From Vibrio chagasii (GTDB lineage Bacteria; Pseudomonadota; Gammaproteobacteria; Enterobacterales; Vibrionaceae): DNA of 64,000 nt. The notes below the pieces were generated by a model. It was not told the origin of the DNA. It saw only the letters and a program-made list of their open reading frames with translations, and did no database searches. Positions 26,150 through 35,488 of this stretch are shown in pieces. Where the stretch lies: assembly GCA_041879415.1 (NCBI GenBank), contig CP090851.1:930001-994000 (forward strand), read 5' to 3'. The position numbers and the translations under genes were made by a program. Positions within the stretch are counted from its first letter, which is position 1, and each line of letters opens with the position of its first letter.

Positions 26150-26833
26150 CTAGATACCCAGTTCATCAAGCAGATCGGCTGCTGAATCGTTGCCTGAACT
26201 TTGTGTTGGCTTATTGCCTTCCTGCATCTTTTTCTGAGTTGCTTCAAGAATGCTATCTGGGCACTCGTCTTCTGCAATCTCAAATTCTTCTAGTTGGATG
26301 AACTCAGTTTTGTCCATAGCTAGCTCAAGGTAGAAGATGTTGTTGTTTTCAGTTGAGAAGGTCACACGACGAGCCTGTGGGCGATCAAGGTTGGTATCAA
26401 CAGACAGGTTTACTTGTTTGTTCAGTGCCAGCATTTTTGGTTGGTTTTGTGTGATGTTGGTTTGCAGCTCTTTGCGGATCTTATTAGTGAAATCACCAAC
26501 TAGCTGGTTCATTAGCTCACCTAGAACATCACCGACCTCATCAGATGTATGCAGCACTGCTAGTTCATTTTCAGGCATGCCCATGTTACGCATGTAATTG
26601 GTGTAGATCTCTAATGCGGCTTTCGACGTAAAATTGATGACAACAAGACCAGAAAAGCCGCCGTCAAAAAGAACAAAACAACCAAAGTCTGGCTTTAGGC
26701 TTGTCTTGTTGATCTTCTGCACCATAGCTGAATAGGACACCTGAGAAGCCGTCGCTGAAGTAAGTACGCTTGAGACTGATTGGCAAAGCTTAAGAAGAAT
26801 GTCTTCAGTAGTGACTGTTTTATTTTTTTTCAT
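26150..26833 (-). CDS. DUF3334 family, CheX/CheC-like protein
   Basis: 227 aa. CheX/CheC/FliY-like fold suggested by GLVVINFTSKAALEIYTNYM and EVGDVLGELMNQLVGDFTNKI (the E-x-x-N helix of CheC/CheX phosphatases appears as ELMNQ). DUF3334 is confined mainly to vibrios and relatives. The C-terminus is acidic and ends ADLLDELGI. May act in chemotaxis or two-component signalling, but no partner is nearby. Confidence 0.83.
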   Translation of the reverse strand: MKKNKTVTTEDILLKLCQSVSSVLTSATASQVSYSAMVQKINKTSLKPDFGCFVLFDGGFSGLVVINFTSKAALEIYTNYMRNMGMPENELAVLHTSDEVGDVLGELMNQLVGDFTNKIRKELQTNITQNQPKMLALNKQVNLSVDTNLDRPQARRVTFSTENNNIFYLELAMDKTEFIQLEEFEIAEDECPDSILEATQKKMQEGNKPTQSSGNDSAADLLDELGI

Positions 26834-27055
26834 TGTGATGTGCTCGTGGAGATGTCTTAAACAAAATGTTATTCAATATATTGTTACTGAATTAAGACGA
26901 AAGTGACTATTTCTCCATTCTTGCACTGAGATTCTGATTTGATCACCTTTTTATATGATCTTAATAGTAGTAAAGTGACGAAATTCAAAGAAAATTATTA
27001 AAAATCTCAGATAACCCAATGCTGATAGGATCAGCGAAGTAGGGGCAGGAAGCAA

Positions 27056-30000
27056 ATGTTACCAAGACTTCAACTCAATGCTGATGTCGATCCAGTTGTT
27101 GTACGCTTTTTAGATGAACTAAAAACAGCGGGCTTTACTGGCGACATTGAATCTCAATATTCTAGCCGTTTGGCGGTCGCGACTGATAACAGTGTCTATC
27201 AGCAACTGCCCCAGGCTGTCATTCTTCCCAAAACAACACACGACGTTGTGCTTATCGGTAAAGTGGGTTCTAAATCTGCTTATGAACGCGTAACTTTTTC
27301 TCCTCGTGGTGGCGGTACCGGAACCAATGGACAATCCTTAACTAAAGGGGTTGTGGTTGATTTATCACGCTACATGAATCAGGTTCTTGAGATTAATGAG
27401 AAGGAAGGTTGGGTACGAGTTCAGTCGGGTATCGTTAAGGATCAATTGAACGACGCGGTTCGCCCTTATGGTTACTTTTTCTCTCCAGACCTTTCAACCA
27501 GTAACCGAGCGACACTTGGTGGCATGATTAACACTGATGCATCAGGCCAAGGGTCATTGAAGTACGGTAAAACATCTGACCATGTGTTGTCTTTGCAAGC
27601 GGTATTTGCCGATGGTTCGTGTCTAGAGTCTGATTTATCACATGGCTTACCACAAGAGGGTGAGTTTGCTCATCATGCGCTTGCGGTTACCGAAGCGGTG
27701 TGTCGTGAAAAACGCGCTCAAATCCTCGATAAATTCCCACCATTAAACCGCTTCTTGACGGGCTACGACCTCAAGAATGCTATCAATGATGACGATGACA
27801 GCTTTGACCTTACTCGCGTGCTATGTGGCGCAGAAGGTTCTTTAGCTTTCATTACTGAAGCAAAGCTAAACTTAACTCCAATCCCGAAAGCGCGAACTCT
27901 GGTTAACGTGAAATACAACACGTTTGACTCTGCCCTGCGTAACGCACCGTTCATGGTTGAAGCGAAGGCTCTCTCTGTAGAGACGGTGGACTCAAGAGTA
28001 TTGAACTTAGCGAAGCAAGATATTGTTTGGCACACTGTGAGTGACCTGCTGACGGACGTTCCTAACAAAGAGATGCTTGGCATCAACATGGTTGAGTTTG
28101 CGGGTCAAGATGAAGCGGAAGTTGAACAGCAAGTTCAAGCGCTGACAGCCAAACTTGAAACCATGGTTGAGAGCGAAGAAGCGGGCGTGATTGGTTTCCA
28201 AGTATGCAGTGATTTGGCGAGCATTGGCCGAATCTACAACATGCGTAAAAAAGCGGTAGGCCTATTAGGTGCGGCGAAAGGTCGTGCTAAGCCAGTCGCT
28301 TTTGCTGAAGATACTTGTGTACCACCTGAAAACTTGGCTGACTTCATCGCTGAATTTCGAGTGCTACTTGATTCGAAAGAGCTGAATTACGGCATGTTTG
28401 GTCACGTTGATGCGGGTGTTCTACACGTACGTCCAGCTCTTGACCTATGTGACCCTATGCAAGAAGCCTTGATGCACGAAGTCTCTGATGAAGTGGTTAA
28501 GCTGGTGGCGAAATATGGCGGCTTAATGTGGGGTGAGCACGGTAAAGGCTTCCGCTCTGAGTACGGTCCTGACTTCTTCGGTGAAGAACTGTTTACCGAG
28601 CTTCGACGTGTTAAAGCGGCATTCGACCCACATAATAAGATGAACCCAGGCAAGATCTGTACACCTTTAGAAAGTGACGCTGAGTTGGTGAAAGTGACCG
28701 ACACCAAGCGTGGCTTTTATGATCGCCAGATCGACGTTCAAGTGCGCGACAGCTTCAAGCAAGCAATGGAGTGTAACGGTAACGGCTTGTGCTTTAACTA
28801 CGACACCAGCTCGCCAATGTGTCCGTCAATGAAAGTGACTGCTGACCGTCGACATTCACCAAAAGGTCGTGCCGGTTTAGTCAGAGAGTGGTTGCGTCAG
28901 CTAACTGAGCAAGGCGTGGATATTCTCGATTTAGAGCAAGAAGCACTAAAAGACGATACTCCGGTCAAAACTATGGTTGAGCGCGTTCGTAATACCATGA
29001 ACAAACGCCACGAGTACGATTTCTCGCACGAAGTACATGAGGCGATGAATGGGTGTCTTGCATGTAAAGCGTGTGCGAGTCAGTGTCCGATCAAAGTTGA
29101 TGTACCAAGCTTCCGCTCACGATTCTTAAACATCTATTACTCACGCTACCAACGCCCTGCCAAAGACTACTTGGTGGCTAACATTGAAACCATGCTGCCA
29201 CTCATGGCGAAAGCGCCGAAAGTTATCAATGCGGCATTGGATCAAAAGTGGGTTCAATCTGCAACTGCGAAAACGGTCGGTTATGTTGATGCGCCGCTGA
29301 TGTCGGTGCCTACGCTGAAAAATCGTCTGGCAAGCAAAGAGCTGCAACTCTTCGATATTCAATATCTAGAAGGGCTCTCTTCGGAAGAGAAGAAGCAACA
29401 TGTTTTGATCGTCCAGGATCCGTTCACTAGCTTCTATGATGCAGAGGTGGTTGAAGATTTTGTCACTCTGGCTCAAAAGCTTGGCAAAACACCTGTGCTA
29501 CTGCCGTTTAAACCAAATGGTAAGGCGTTGCACATCAAGGGCTTCTTAAGTCGTTTTGCCCGCGAGGCGAAATCCACTTCTGATTTCTTGTCGATGGTCG
29601 CAGATATTGGTATTCCGCTAGTGGGTGTGGATCCAGCTTTGGTACTTTGCTATCGCGACGAATATGTCGAGATCTTAGCAGATAAGCGTGGTGACTTTGA
29701 TGTACTCACTGTTCATGAATGGTTATTACCATCGCTCGGTGACTATGAAGCGCGCTCTGCAAGTGAAGAAATGTGGTATTTATTCTCTCACTGTACAGAG
29801 AAAACCAAGATGCCAAATGCTGAAAAAGAGTGGGGTGCTATCTTCCAACACTTTGGAGCAGCACTTACTAGTGTACCTGTTGGCTGTTGTGGTATGGCGG
29901 GGACGTTTGGACATGAGGTCGATAAGTTACAAATGTCGAAAGACATCTACGGTTTAAGTTGGAAGCCAAGGATTCAAGACTTACCAAAAGAGCGTTGTTT

Positions 30001-30091
30001 AGCGACAGGGTATTCTTGCCGTAGCCAAGTGAAGCGTTTTGAAGGTGAGAAGCTCGCCCACCCATTACAGGCACTCGCACAAATTCTTTAA
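27056..30091 (+). CDS. ydiJ: YdiJ-type FAD-binding/Fe-S dehydrogenase
   Basis: 1,011 aa. An N-terminal PCMH-type FAD domain (FSPRGGGTGTNGQSLTKGVV near residue 82; DLSTSNRATLGGMINTDASG near 150), an FAD-oxidase C-terminal domain ending MNPGKICTP, and C-terminal 4Fe-4S modules (NGLCFNYDTSSPMCPS; GCLACKACASQCPIKVDVP near 665; VGCCGMAGTFG). Same architecture and size as E. coli YdiJ (1,018 aa), reported as a D-2-hydroxyglutarate dehydrogenase. ATG at 27056 after GGGGCAGGAAGCAA. Has its own terminator. Confidence 0.93.
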   Translation: MLPRLQLNADVDPVVVRFLDELKTAGFTGDIESQYSSRLAVATDNSVYQQLPQAVILPKTTHDVVLIGKVGSKSAYERVTFSPRGGGTGTNGQSLTKGVVVDLSRYMNQVLEINEKEGWVRVQSGIVKDQLNDAVRPYGYFFSPDLSTSNRATLGGMINTDASGQGSLKYGKTSDHVLSLQAVFADGSCLESDLSHGLPQEGEFAHHALAVTEAVCREKRAQILDKFPPLNRFLTGYDLKNAINDDDDSFDLTRVLCGAEGSLAFITEAKLNLTPIPKARTLVNVKYNTFDSALRNAPFMVEAKALSVETVDSRVLNLAKQDIVWHTVSDLLTDVPNKEMLGINMVEFAGQDEAEVEQQVQALTAKLETMVESEEAGVIGFQVCSDLASIGRIYNMRKKAVGLLGAAKGRAKPVAFAEDTCVPPENLADFIAEFRVLLDSKELNYGMFGHVDAGVLHVRPALDLCDPMQEALMHEVSDEVVKLVAKYGGLMWGEHGKGFRSEYGPDFFGEELFTELRRVKAAFDPHNKMNPGKICTPLESDAELVKVTDTKRGFYDRQIDVQVRDSFKQAMECNGNGLCFNYDTSSPMCPSMKVTADRRHSPKGRAGLVREWLRQLTEQGVDILDLEQEALKDDTPVKTMVERVRNTMNKRHEYDFSHEVHEAMNGCLACKACASQCPIKVDVPSFRSRFLNIYYSRYQRPAKDYLVANIETMLPLMAKAPKVINAALDQKWVQSATAKTVGYVDAPLMSVPTLKNRLASKELQLFDIQYLEGLSSEEKKQHVLIVQDPFTSFYDAEVVEDFVTLAQKLGKTPVLLPFKPNGKALHIKGFLSRFAREAKSTSDFLSMVADIGIPLVGVDPALVLCYRDEYVEILADKRGDFDVLTVHEWLLPSLGDYEARSASEEMWYLFSHCTEKTKMPNAEKEWGAIFQHFGAALTSVPVGCCGMAGTFGHEVDKLQMSKDIYGLSWKPRIQDLPKERCLATGYSCRSQVKRFEGEKLAHPLQALAQIL

Positions 30092-30098
30092 ACTATTT

Positions 30099-30123
30099 AG
30101 CCCAGCAATTGCTGGGCTTTTTT
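30099..30123 (+). terminator. Terminator of ydiJ
   Basis: AGCCCAGCAATTGCTGGGCT palindrome followed by TTTTTT. Confidence 0.9.
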
Positions 30124-30158
30124 CTAAACTAACAATGGAATTGTTAATAAGGAAAGCT

Positions 30159-30620
30159 ATGAAATTTCTTGAGTTGAAAGTCCCACCAGTTGCTCTGTTT
30201 ATATTGGTTTTAGTCGCCTCTTATTTCAGTGCGCAACAGTTGAGTACAGGTGCGATAGGGATGCCGTTTAAACTGATTGTTCTTGGCGTTGGAATAGTTT
30301 TGAGCGGAGTTATTGGATTGGCTAGTGTTTGGGAGTTCCGAAAACAGAAAACTACCGTTAACCCAATTAAAGTCGAAACCGCCTCTACCGTCGTTGATAG
30401 CGGGGTTTTTGGATACACGCGAAACCCAATGTATTTGGGCCTTTTCATTTTACTGTTCTGCTTTGGTTATTTCTTCCAGAATATCTTCAGCGTCTTGCTG
30501 AGTTTTGCTTTTGTTATCTACATGAATCAGTTCCAAATCAAACCAGAAGAGCGAGCACTAGAGCAATTATTCGGTGCGGAATATGTTGATTACAAACAAA
30601 AGGTTAGGCGTTGGGTCTGA
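30159..30620 (+). CDS. Isoprenylcysteine carboxyl methyltransferase-like membrane protein
   Basis: 153 aa, ATG at 30159 with AAGGAAAGCT upstream. Four hydrophobic segments and the C-terminal signature of ICMT/PEMT-like methyltransferases: SGVFGYTRNPMYLGLFILLF (R-NP-MY-G, SAM binding) and QIKPEERALEQLFGAEYVDY (EE near the end). Bacterial members have unknown substrates. The last 95 bp are repeated almost exactly between the two downstream proteases. Confidence 0.9.
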   Translation: MKFLELKVPPVALFILVLVASYFSAQQLSTGAIGMPFKLIVLGVGIVLSGVIGLASVWEFRKQKTTVNPIKVETASTVVDSGVFGYTRNPMYLGLFILLFCFGYFFQNIFSVLLSFAFVIYMNQFQIKPEERALEQLFGAEYVDYKQKVRRWV

Positions 30621-30772
30621 TGTGGATTCAAAAACAATTAAACAATTAGATAAGAATTGTTATCATTTAGTTGAGCTTTATCACAAAACAATATAACCAA
30701 TGTTTCATATTGTGTTTTTATAAAATAGCCTGCGCGTCATTATTAAAATGTATAAAAGGCTGGGTAATAAAA

Positions 30773-32413
30773 ATGGTTCAGGCTAAATGGTTGTCGCTAG
30801 GTATCTATGCAGTGAGTCTGTCTTCAACGTCGGTGTTGGCAGATGTTTCAGCTCGAATTATAAACGGTAAAGAAGCGACAGACGGAAATTGGCCATTTAT
30901 GGCTGCGTTGGTCTCAAGGAACGTGAACGCTTATGACGGTCAGTTTTGTGGTGCGAGCTTCATTGGTGAGCGATATGTATTAACTGCCGCTCACTGTGTG
31001 GAAGGTAATAGTCGTGAAGATCTAGACGTCGTGATTGGTGTATCCAATCTTTCTTCATCACAAGCTGCACAGCATAGGTATGCTGTTGAAAATATTTACG
31101 TGCATCAATATTACAACTCTGTAGCGACAGGCAATGACATAGCTATTATTGAGCTAGTAGAAAAACCGTCAGAGTCTGTGGTTAATCTCGTTGATGGTTA
31201 TACTCGTGGCAACTTGAATGACGGCCAAATGCTAACGGTTATGGGGTGGGGTGATCAGGACGCATCCGATGGGTACTCATCGAAGAGTGAATTGTATCAA
31301 GTCAATGTTCCTTTGGTTAACCAGTACCAATGTAATAGTGTTCCCTACTATGGTTACTCCTTTATTGGCAATGACGCATTCTGTGCTGGTTACAGTGGCG
31401 GTGGTTACGACTCTTGTCAGGGAGACAGTGGCGGCCCAATAGTTGTATCAACCAATGGCGTGTATGAACAACTGGGTATTGTAAGTTGGGGAGAAGGTTG
31501 TGCACAGGCTAACGCTTACGGTGTCTATACCAATATCAGTCATTTTGACGATTGGATTGATGAGCAAACCATGGGTTTTAGTTACCGTCCAACCGAAATG
31601 CTAGGCGTAAGATCATTGGGAGAAAACTCTCACGTATTTAAATTTCATAACCAATCTGATCAAACAGTTGTAGTTACTCAAGTTTCTCCTACTTCTGCTA
31701 CGAATGTAGTCATCGCTCATGACGGATGCCAGGGTTTAGCTATGTCTCAATGGCAAGTTTGCGAAGTTATTGTTAATTACAATATAGACTCTGTTGGTGA
31801 GCATGAATTTGGCATTGATGTTCAAACTGACGCATTAGTAGGTACTGTTACTTCAAGGGCTTCTGTAATAGGGGCACGCATTACAACGAGTGCCATGGCT
31901 GCTTTAGGGGGGGTACCTCACAGTGGCGCTTATAATACTGAAATTTGGGATGTAGAAGGACGAATTATAGTTTCACCACCCATTGGTAATGGTGAATCAA
32001 CAACCTTCGTTGTTGAGGGCATCCCTAGTGGCACGGTTTCGTTTGATCTTACTGTATCGACGGAAGAGCAGTATGATTTTGTTGAGATCTACATTAATGG
32101 TAAAAAAATCGACAGAGTATCGGGCAAGCTTTCTGGCTCAGTAAACCTCCCGTTAGTTCGAGATACTAATAATAGTTTTATGATTGAATATGTGAAAGAT
32201 GGGGCCTTTTCTGGTGGGGACGACAGAGTTACGATCACTAACTTTGCGTATACCGATGAGATAAAGATATCTAAGTCCGAGGGCACGCAGAATGCAAAAA
32301 GCTCAGGTGGTGGCAGCGGTGGTTCACTGGCTTGGCATTGGCTAATCGCCCTTTTAGGCGGTGCGATTGTACGTAAGTCATTTTCACCACTGAAGATGAA
32401 AGGTGATCAGTAA
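30773..32413 (+). CDS. Secreted trypsin-like serine protease with GlyGly-CTERM anchor (copy 1)
   Basis: 546 aa. Signal peptide (ending STSVLA near residue 23), short propeptide, S1 domain opening at AR|IINGKEA, catalytic triad in TAAHC, NDIAIIEL and GDSGGP, with Asp of the S1 pocket in YDSCQGDSGG, so cleavage after Arg/Lys is expected. An Ig/beta domain follows (about 270-500), then GGGSGGS, a TM helix and a basic end (VRKSF...K): the GlyGly-CTERM signal processed by rhombosortase in type II-secreted proteases such as V. cholerae VesB. Start ATG at 30773; the frame upstream to 30671 is leader. Tandem paralogue of the gene at 32805. Confidence 0.93.
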   Translation: MVQAKWLSLGIYAVSLSSTSVLADVSARIINGKEATDGNWPFMAALVSRNVNAYDGQFCGASFIGERYVLTAAHCVEGNSREDLDVVIGVSNLSSSQAAQHRYAVENIYVHQYYNSVATGNDIAIIELVEKPSESVVNLVDGYTRGNLNDGQMLTVMGWGDQDASDGYSSKSELYQVNVPLVNQYQCNSVPYYGYSFIGNDAFCAGYSGGGYDSCQGDSGGPIVVSTNGVYEQLGIVSWGEGCAQANAYGVYTNISHFDDWIDEQTMGFSYRPTEMLGVRSLGENSHVFKFHNQSDQTVVVTQVSPTSATNVVIAHDGCQGLAMSQWQVCEVIVNYNIDSVGEHEFGIDVQTDALVGTVTSRASVIGARITTSAMAALGGVPHSGAYNTEIWDVEGRIIVSPPIGNGESTTFVVEGIPSGTVSFDLTVSTEEQYDFVEIYINGKKIDRVSGKLSGSVNLPLVRDTNNSFMIEYVKDGAFSGGDDRVTITNFAYTDEIKISKSEGTQNAKSSGGGSGGSLAWHWLIALLGGAIVRKSFSPLKMKGDQ

Positions 32414-32474
32414 ACTATACTACTGACGTTAACTTAAGACTGATAGCCAACTTATCAACTGTAGTTAAACGCGA

Positions 32475-32506
32475 AAAGCCCAGCATGATGAAATCAGCTG
32501 GGCTTT
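32475..32506 (+). terminator. Terminator of protease copy 1
   Basis: AAAGCCCAGC/GCTGGGCTTT stem with a 12-nt loop; similar stems end ydiJ and protease copy 2. Confidence 0.75.
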
Positions 32507-32563
32507 ATTGATCTGAATTCACGGTTATCGCTACCACCAATTTCCGTTTCTAACGTGGTATCA

Positions 32564-32659
32564 ATCAGTTCCAAATCAAACCAGAAGAGCGAGCACTAGA
32601 GCAATTATTCGGTGCCGAATATGTTGATTACAAACAAAAGGTTAGGCGTTGGGTCTGAT
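32564..32659 (+). pseudogene. Duplicated 3' fragment of the ICMT-like methyltransferase gene
   Basis: About 96 bp match 30526-30621 with one difference seen (GTGCC for GTGCG). The fragment carries the last 31 codons including the stop and no start. It lies 146 bp before protease copy 2, as the original lies 152 bp before copy 1, so it marks the left edge of a 2,038-bp tandem duplication. The rest of the gap to 32804 is promoter-like and includes a CCTGC-CGTCATTATTAAAA block shared with copy 1. Confidence 0.92.
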
Positions 32660-32804
32660 TAATTTTGTGGCGGTGATGAGTTAGCCAACCACTAATATCC
32701 GTTACGTTTTCAAGGTAAGCCATATTTTGATGTGCTTACCGTTTATATTTATTTTTTATCAAATAACCTGCCCGTCATTATTAAAACAAATGAAAGGTTA
32801 GGTA

Positions 32805-34460
32805 ATGAAAGTTATCCAGACAAAATGGCTGCCATTAAGTATTTATGCGGTTGGGCTATCTTCAATGCCGGTATTGGCAGATATCTCCCCTCAAATTATC
32901 AATGGTAACGAAGCGACAAAAGGTAGTTGGCCATTCATGGTCGCGCTTGTTTCAAAAAATATGGACGCCTACGAAGGGCAGTTCTGCGGTGCAAGTTTCA
33001 TTGGTGAGCGATATGTACTCACAGCAGCGCACTGTATCGAAGCAAGCAGCAACCAAGATTTTGAGGTTGTCATTGGTGTCTCTGATCTTTCTTCGCCCGA
33101 CGTAGATCAGCACCGCTACTCTGTTGAGCAAATTTATGCTCATGAAAGTTATACTCAAGAGCCTACGAGTAATGACATCGCCATTATTGAGCTTAGCGAC
33201 AAACCTGCGGAACCTACCGTCAGTCTTGTCGATGGTTATGTCCGTGATAACTTGAATGCAGGTCAGATGTTAACCGTCATAGGTTGGGGTGACCAGAATT
33301 CATCGCAAGAGCAATACTCATCCACGAGTCAGTTGCATCAAGTGAATGTTCCGTTAGTTAGTCAGAGCGATTGCAACCTTGGTCAAGGAGATGGATATGC
33401 AGATATTGGCGCTGATGCTTTTTGTGCCGGTTACAAAGAAGGCGGCCGCGATTCATGCAGCGGGGATAGCGGTGGCCCAATCATGTTGTCCACCAATGGT
33501 CACTTCGAACAGCTAGGTCTTGTGAGTTGGGGAGAAGGTTGCGCTCAGCCACAGGCATACGGTGTTTATACCAACATTAGTCACTTTGCCGAGTGGATTG
33601 GTAAGAAGACGGCAGGCTTTAGTTACCGAACTAAAGCGATGCTAGGCGCTCGACCTTTGGGGCCGATTGAACACAAGTTTGAATTTACGAACAAATCTGA
33701 TCAAGAGATTAACGTAACCAACGTATCTTTGGCTGCCGGTACAAACGATCCTATAACCTACAATGGTAGTGCGATTATAAAGAGCAATAGTTGTGCGACC
33801 TTATCACCGAATGAAGGGTGTGATGTGGTTGTAAGCTACAACATAGACTCAGTGGGTAACCATGATTTTGGTATCAAGGTGTCAACCGACTCACTAGCGG
33901 GTGTAGTGATATCAAAGGCATATGCTATTGGCGCAAATAAGGTTTCTGATACGGTGAATGCACTCGTCACGATACCTAAGAATGCTGTCTACAGCACAGA
34001 AGCTTGGGATGTAGAAGGGAATACGATAGCTTCACCGGATATTGGAAATAGCCAGTCCACTGCATTCATTGTGGACGGTATCCCCTCTGGTACCGTGTCT
34101 TTGGATCTCACCGTATTTTCTGAAGAAAAGCATGACTATATGGAGATCTACATTAACGGCTTTGAGGTCGGCGCGTTTGCGGGGCAATTATCAGGGACTG
34201 TTGAACTGCCAATGGCTAGAGCTAAAGACAATAGCTTCATGATTGCGTACAGCAAAGATGAGGTGGGTTCTGCAGGGCATGACAGAGTGACCATTAAGAA
34301 CTTTGCTTATAGTAATGAGATTAAAGAGTTAAGTTTGGTGGAAGATCCAACTATCAAAAAGACAGGCGGTTCAATGGGTTGGTATTGGCTGGCAATGCTG
34401 TTAGGTGGCACTATGATACGTAAGTCGCTTTCGTCATCAAAGAGGGAAGGGACTCAGTAA
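32805..34460 (+). CDS. Secreted trypsin-like serine protease with GlyGly-CTERM anchor (copy 2)
   Basis: 551 aa, same order as copy 1: signal peptide (to SMPVLA), S1 domain with TAAHC, NDIAIIEL and GDSGGP, S1-pocket Asp in RDSCSGDSGG, beta domain (about 275-505), then TGGSMGW, TM helix and a basic end (IRKSLSSSKREG). The activation junction reads SPQ|IINGNEA: Gln at P1 where copy 1 has Arg, so trypsin-type self-activation is unlikely. Sequence is clearly diverged from copy 1 along its length. ATG after AAAGGTTAGGTA. Confidence 0.93.
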   Translation: MKVIQTKWLPLSIYAVGLSSMPVLADISPQIINGNEATKGSWPFMVALVSKNMDAYEGQFCGASFIGERYVLTAAHCIEASSNQDFEVVIGVSDLSSPDVDQHRYSVEQIYAHESYTQEPTSNDIAIIELSDKPAEPTVSLVDGYVRDNLNAGQMLTVIGWGDQNSSQEQYSSTSQLHQVNVPLVSQSDCNLGQGDGYADIGADAFCAGYKEGGRDSCSGDSGGPIMLSTNGHFEQLGLVSWGEGCAQPQAYGVYTNISHFAEWIGKKTAGFSYRTKAMLGARPLGPIEHKFEFTNKSDQEINVTNVSLAAGTNDPITYNGSAIIKSNSCATLSPNEGCDVVVSYNIDSVGNHDFGIKVSTDSLAGVVISKAYAIGANKVSDTVNALVTIPKNAVYSTEAWDVEGNTIASPDIGNSQSTAFIVDGIPSGTVSLDLTVFSEEKHDYMEIYINGFEVGAFAGQLSGTVELPMARAKDNSFMIAYSKDEVGSAGHDRVTIKNFAYSNEIKELSLVEDPTIKKTGGSMGWYWLAMLLGGTMIRKSLSSSKREGTQ

Positions 34461-34499
34461 ATACCTGTGATTTAAATTAATATCTATTGTGTAGAATGA

Positions 34500-34536
34500 A
34501 AAAAGCCCAGCTTGAGGATATCAAGCTGGGCTTTTT
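34500..34536. terminator. Bidirectional terminator
   Basis: AAAAAGCCCAGCTTGA/TCAAGCTGGGCTTTTT, perfect 16-bp stem with a 5-nt loop between the protease and the convergent DUF3581 gene. Confidence 0.9.
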
Positions 34537-34554
34537 GATTCGGTATTAGCTTAC

Positions 34555-35298
34555 TTAAGCGGCTGCTGCGAACTGAGCTAGAAACATCTCTTTGCGCTCG
34601 TTGAAGCGGTTTACTAGGTCGTCTACAGAAGCTTGGTCGTATGGCTTAAGGCCACTTGCTACCATGCGCTTCACGCCTTTACCGACTACTTCGCCATCTT
34701 CTTTGAAATCGAAGTTCAGAGTCACGATGCCGCGCTTGCCTTCAACGTCAAAAGTCGCACCAGAGAATTCAACTTCTGGGTGAGAAAGGTCTAGGCGAGA
34801 AAACTCAACTTCCATGCTTTCGTAAATCACAAGAGGACGCTGGCAGTTGATCATCATTTGTTGCTCTTCCATTAGAGGAACCATGATGTGAGGGAAGTTC
34901 ATACCAGAGAACTTAACGTAGTTTGTTACTACGTGCTCGATGAATGCTTGATCGTGGCTCTTTTCACCTTCACAAGACATGTGTAGGTACTCTTTACCAT
35001 TTGCATCGATAAGTGAGCTCTCTTTTTCACACTTGTTATCAACGCTTAACGCAATACCGTTACCAACCATACCTGAAAAATCAAAACGCATTTTTTGGCT
35101 GATACCTTCTTTTTGCAGAAGAACCGCAAATAAAAGATCGCCAGGAACACAGAAGCGCTTGTTGTCTTCATCGTGAATTGGGTTGAAATCGCCGGCTACT
35201 TTTTTAGCAAAGTGGCTTGCTTGTTCACGAGTGAATTGAAATTGATTGTCTTCAGTAGAAAAGTAAGGTTTCAGAAACATAGTATCGCTATTAGTCAT
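34555..35298 (-). CDS. DUF3581 family protein
   Basis: About 247 aa. AGDFNPIHDEDNKRFCVPGD near residue 36 resembles the MaoC/hotdog dehydratase active-site segment (A-x-x-x-D-x-N-P-[IL]-H), so it may be a hotdog-fold acyl-binding protein. DUF3581 is restricted to vibrios and relatives and has no known role. The start is ATG at 35298 or 35280; neither has a clear Shine-Dalgarno. Confidence 0.83.
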   Translation of the reverse strand: MTNSDTMFLKPYFSTEDNQFQFTREQASHFAKKVAGDFNPIHDEDNKRFCVPGDLLFAVLLQKEGISQKMRFDFSGMVGNGIALSVDNKCEKESSLIDANGKEYLHMSCEGEKSHDQAFIEHVVTNYVKFSGMNFPHIMVPLMEEQQMMINCQRPLVIYESMEVEFSRLDLSHPEVEFSGATFDVEGKRGIVTLNFDFKEDGEVVGKGVKRMVASGLKPYDQASVDDLVNRFNERKEMFLAQFAAAA

Positions 35299-35438
35299 CA
35301 AATCTGGGATGGATTATAGCTAACTAACTTCGATCTAATGGTCTATCCAGTTAACTTTGCTTATATATCAGTCAATTAGATAAATACGTTGGATGGTATG
35401 TGAGGATTTTACGGGGGATATGGTGACTGGCTCAATGC

Positions 35439-35465
35439 AACAAGGGCTAATCGATAGCCCTTGTT
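35439..35465 (-). terminator. Hairpin after hutH
   Basis: AACAAGGGCTA/TAGCCCTTGTT, perfect 11-bp stem, 5-nt loop; the T-run is weak. Likely end of the hut operon. Confidence 0.6.
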
Positions 35466-35488
35466 TATATGACGTGCTATTTGACGAC

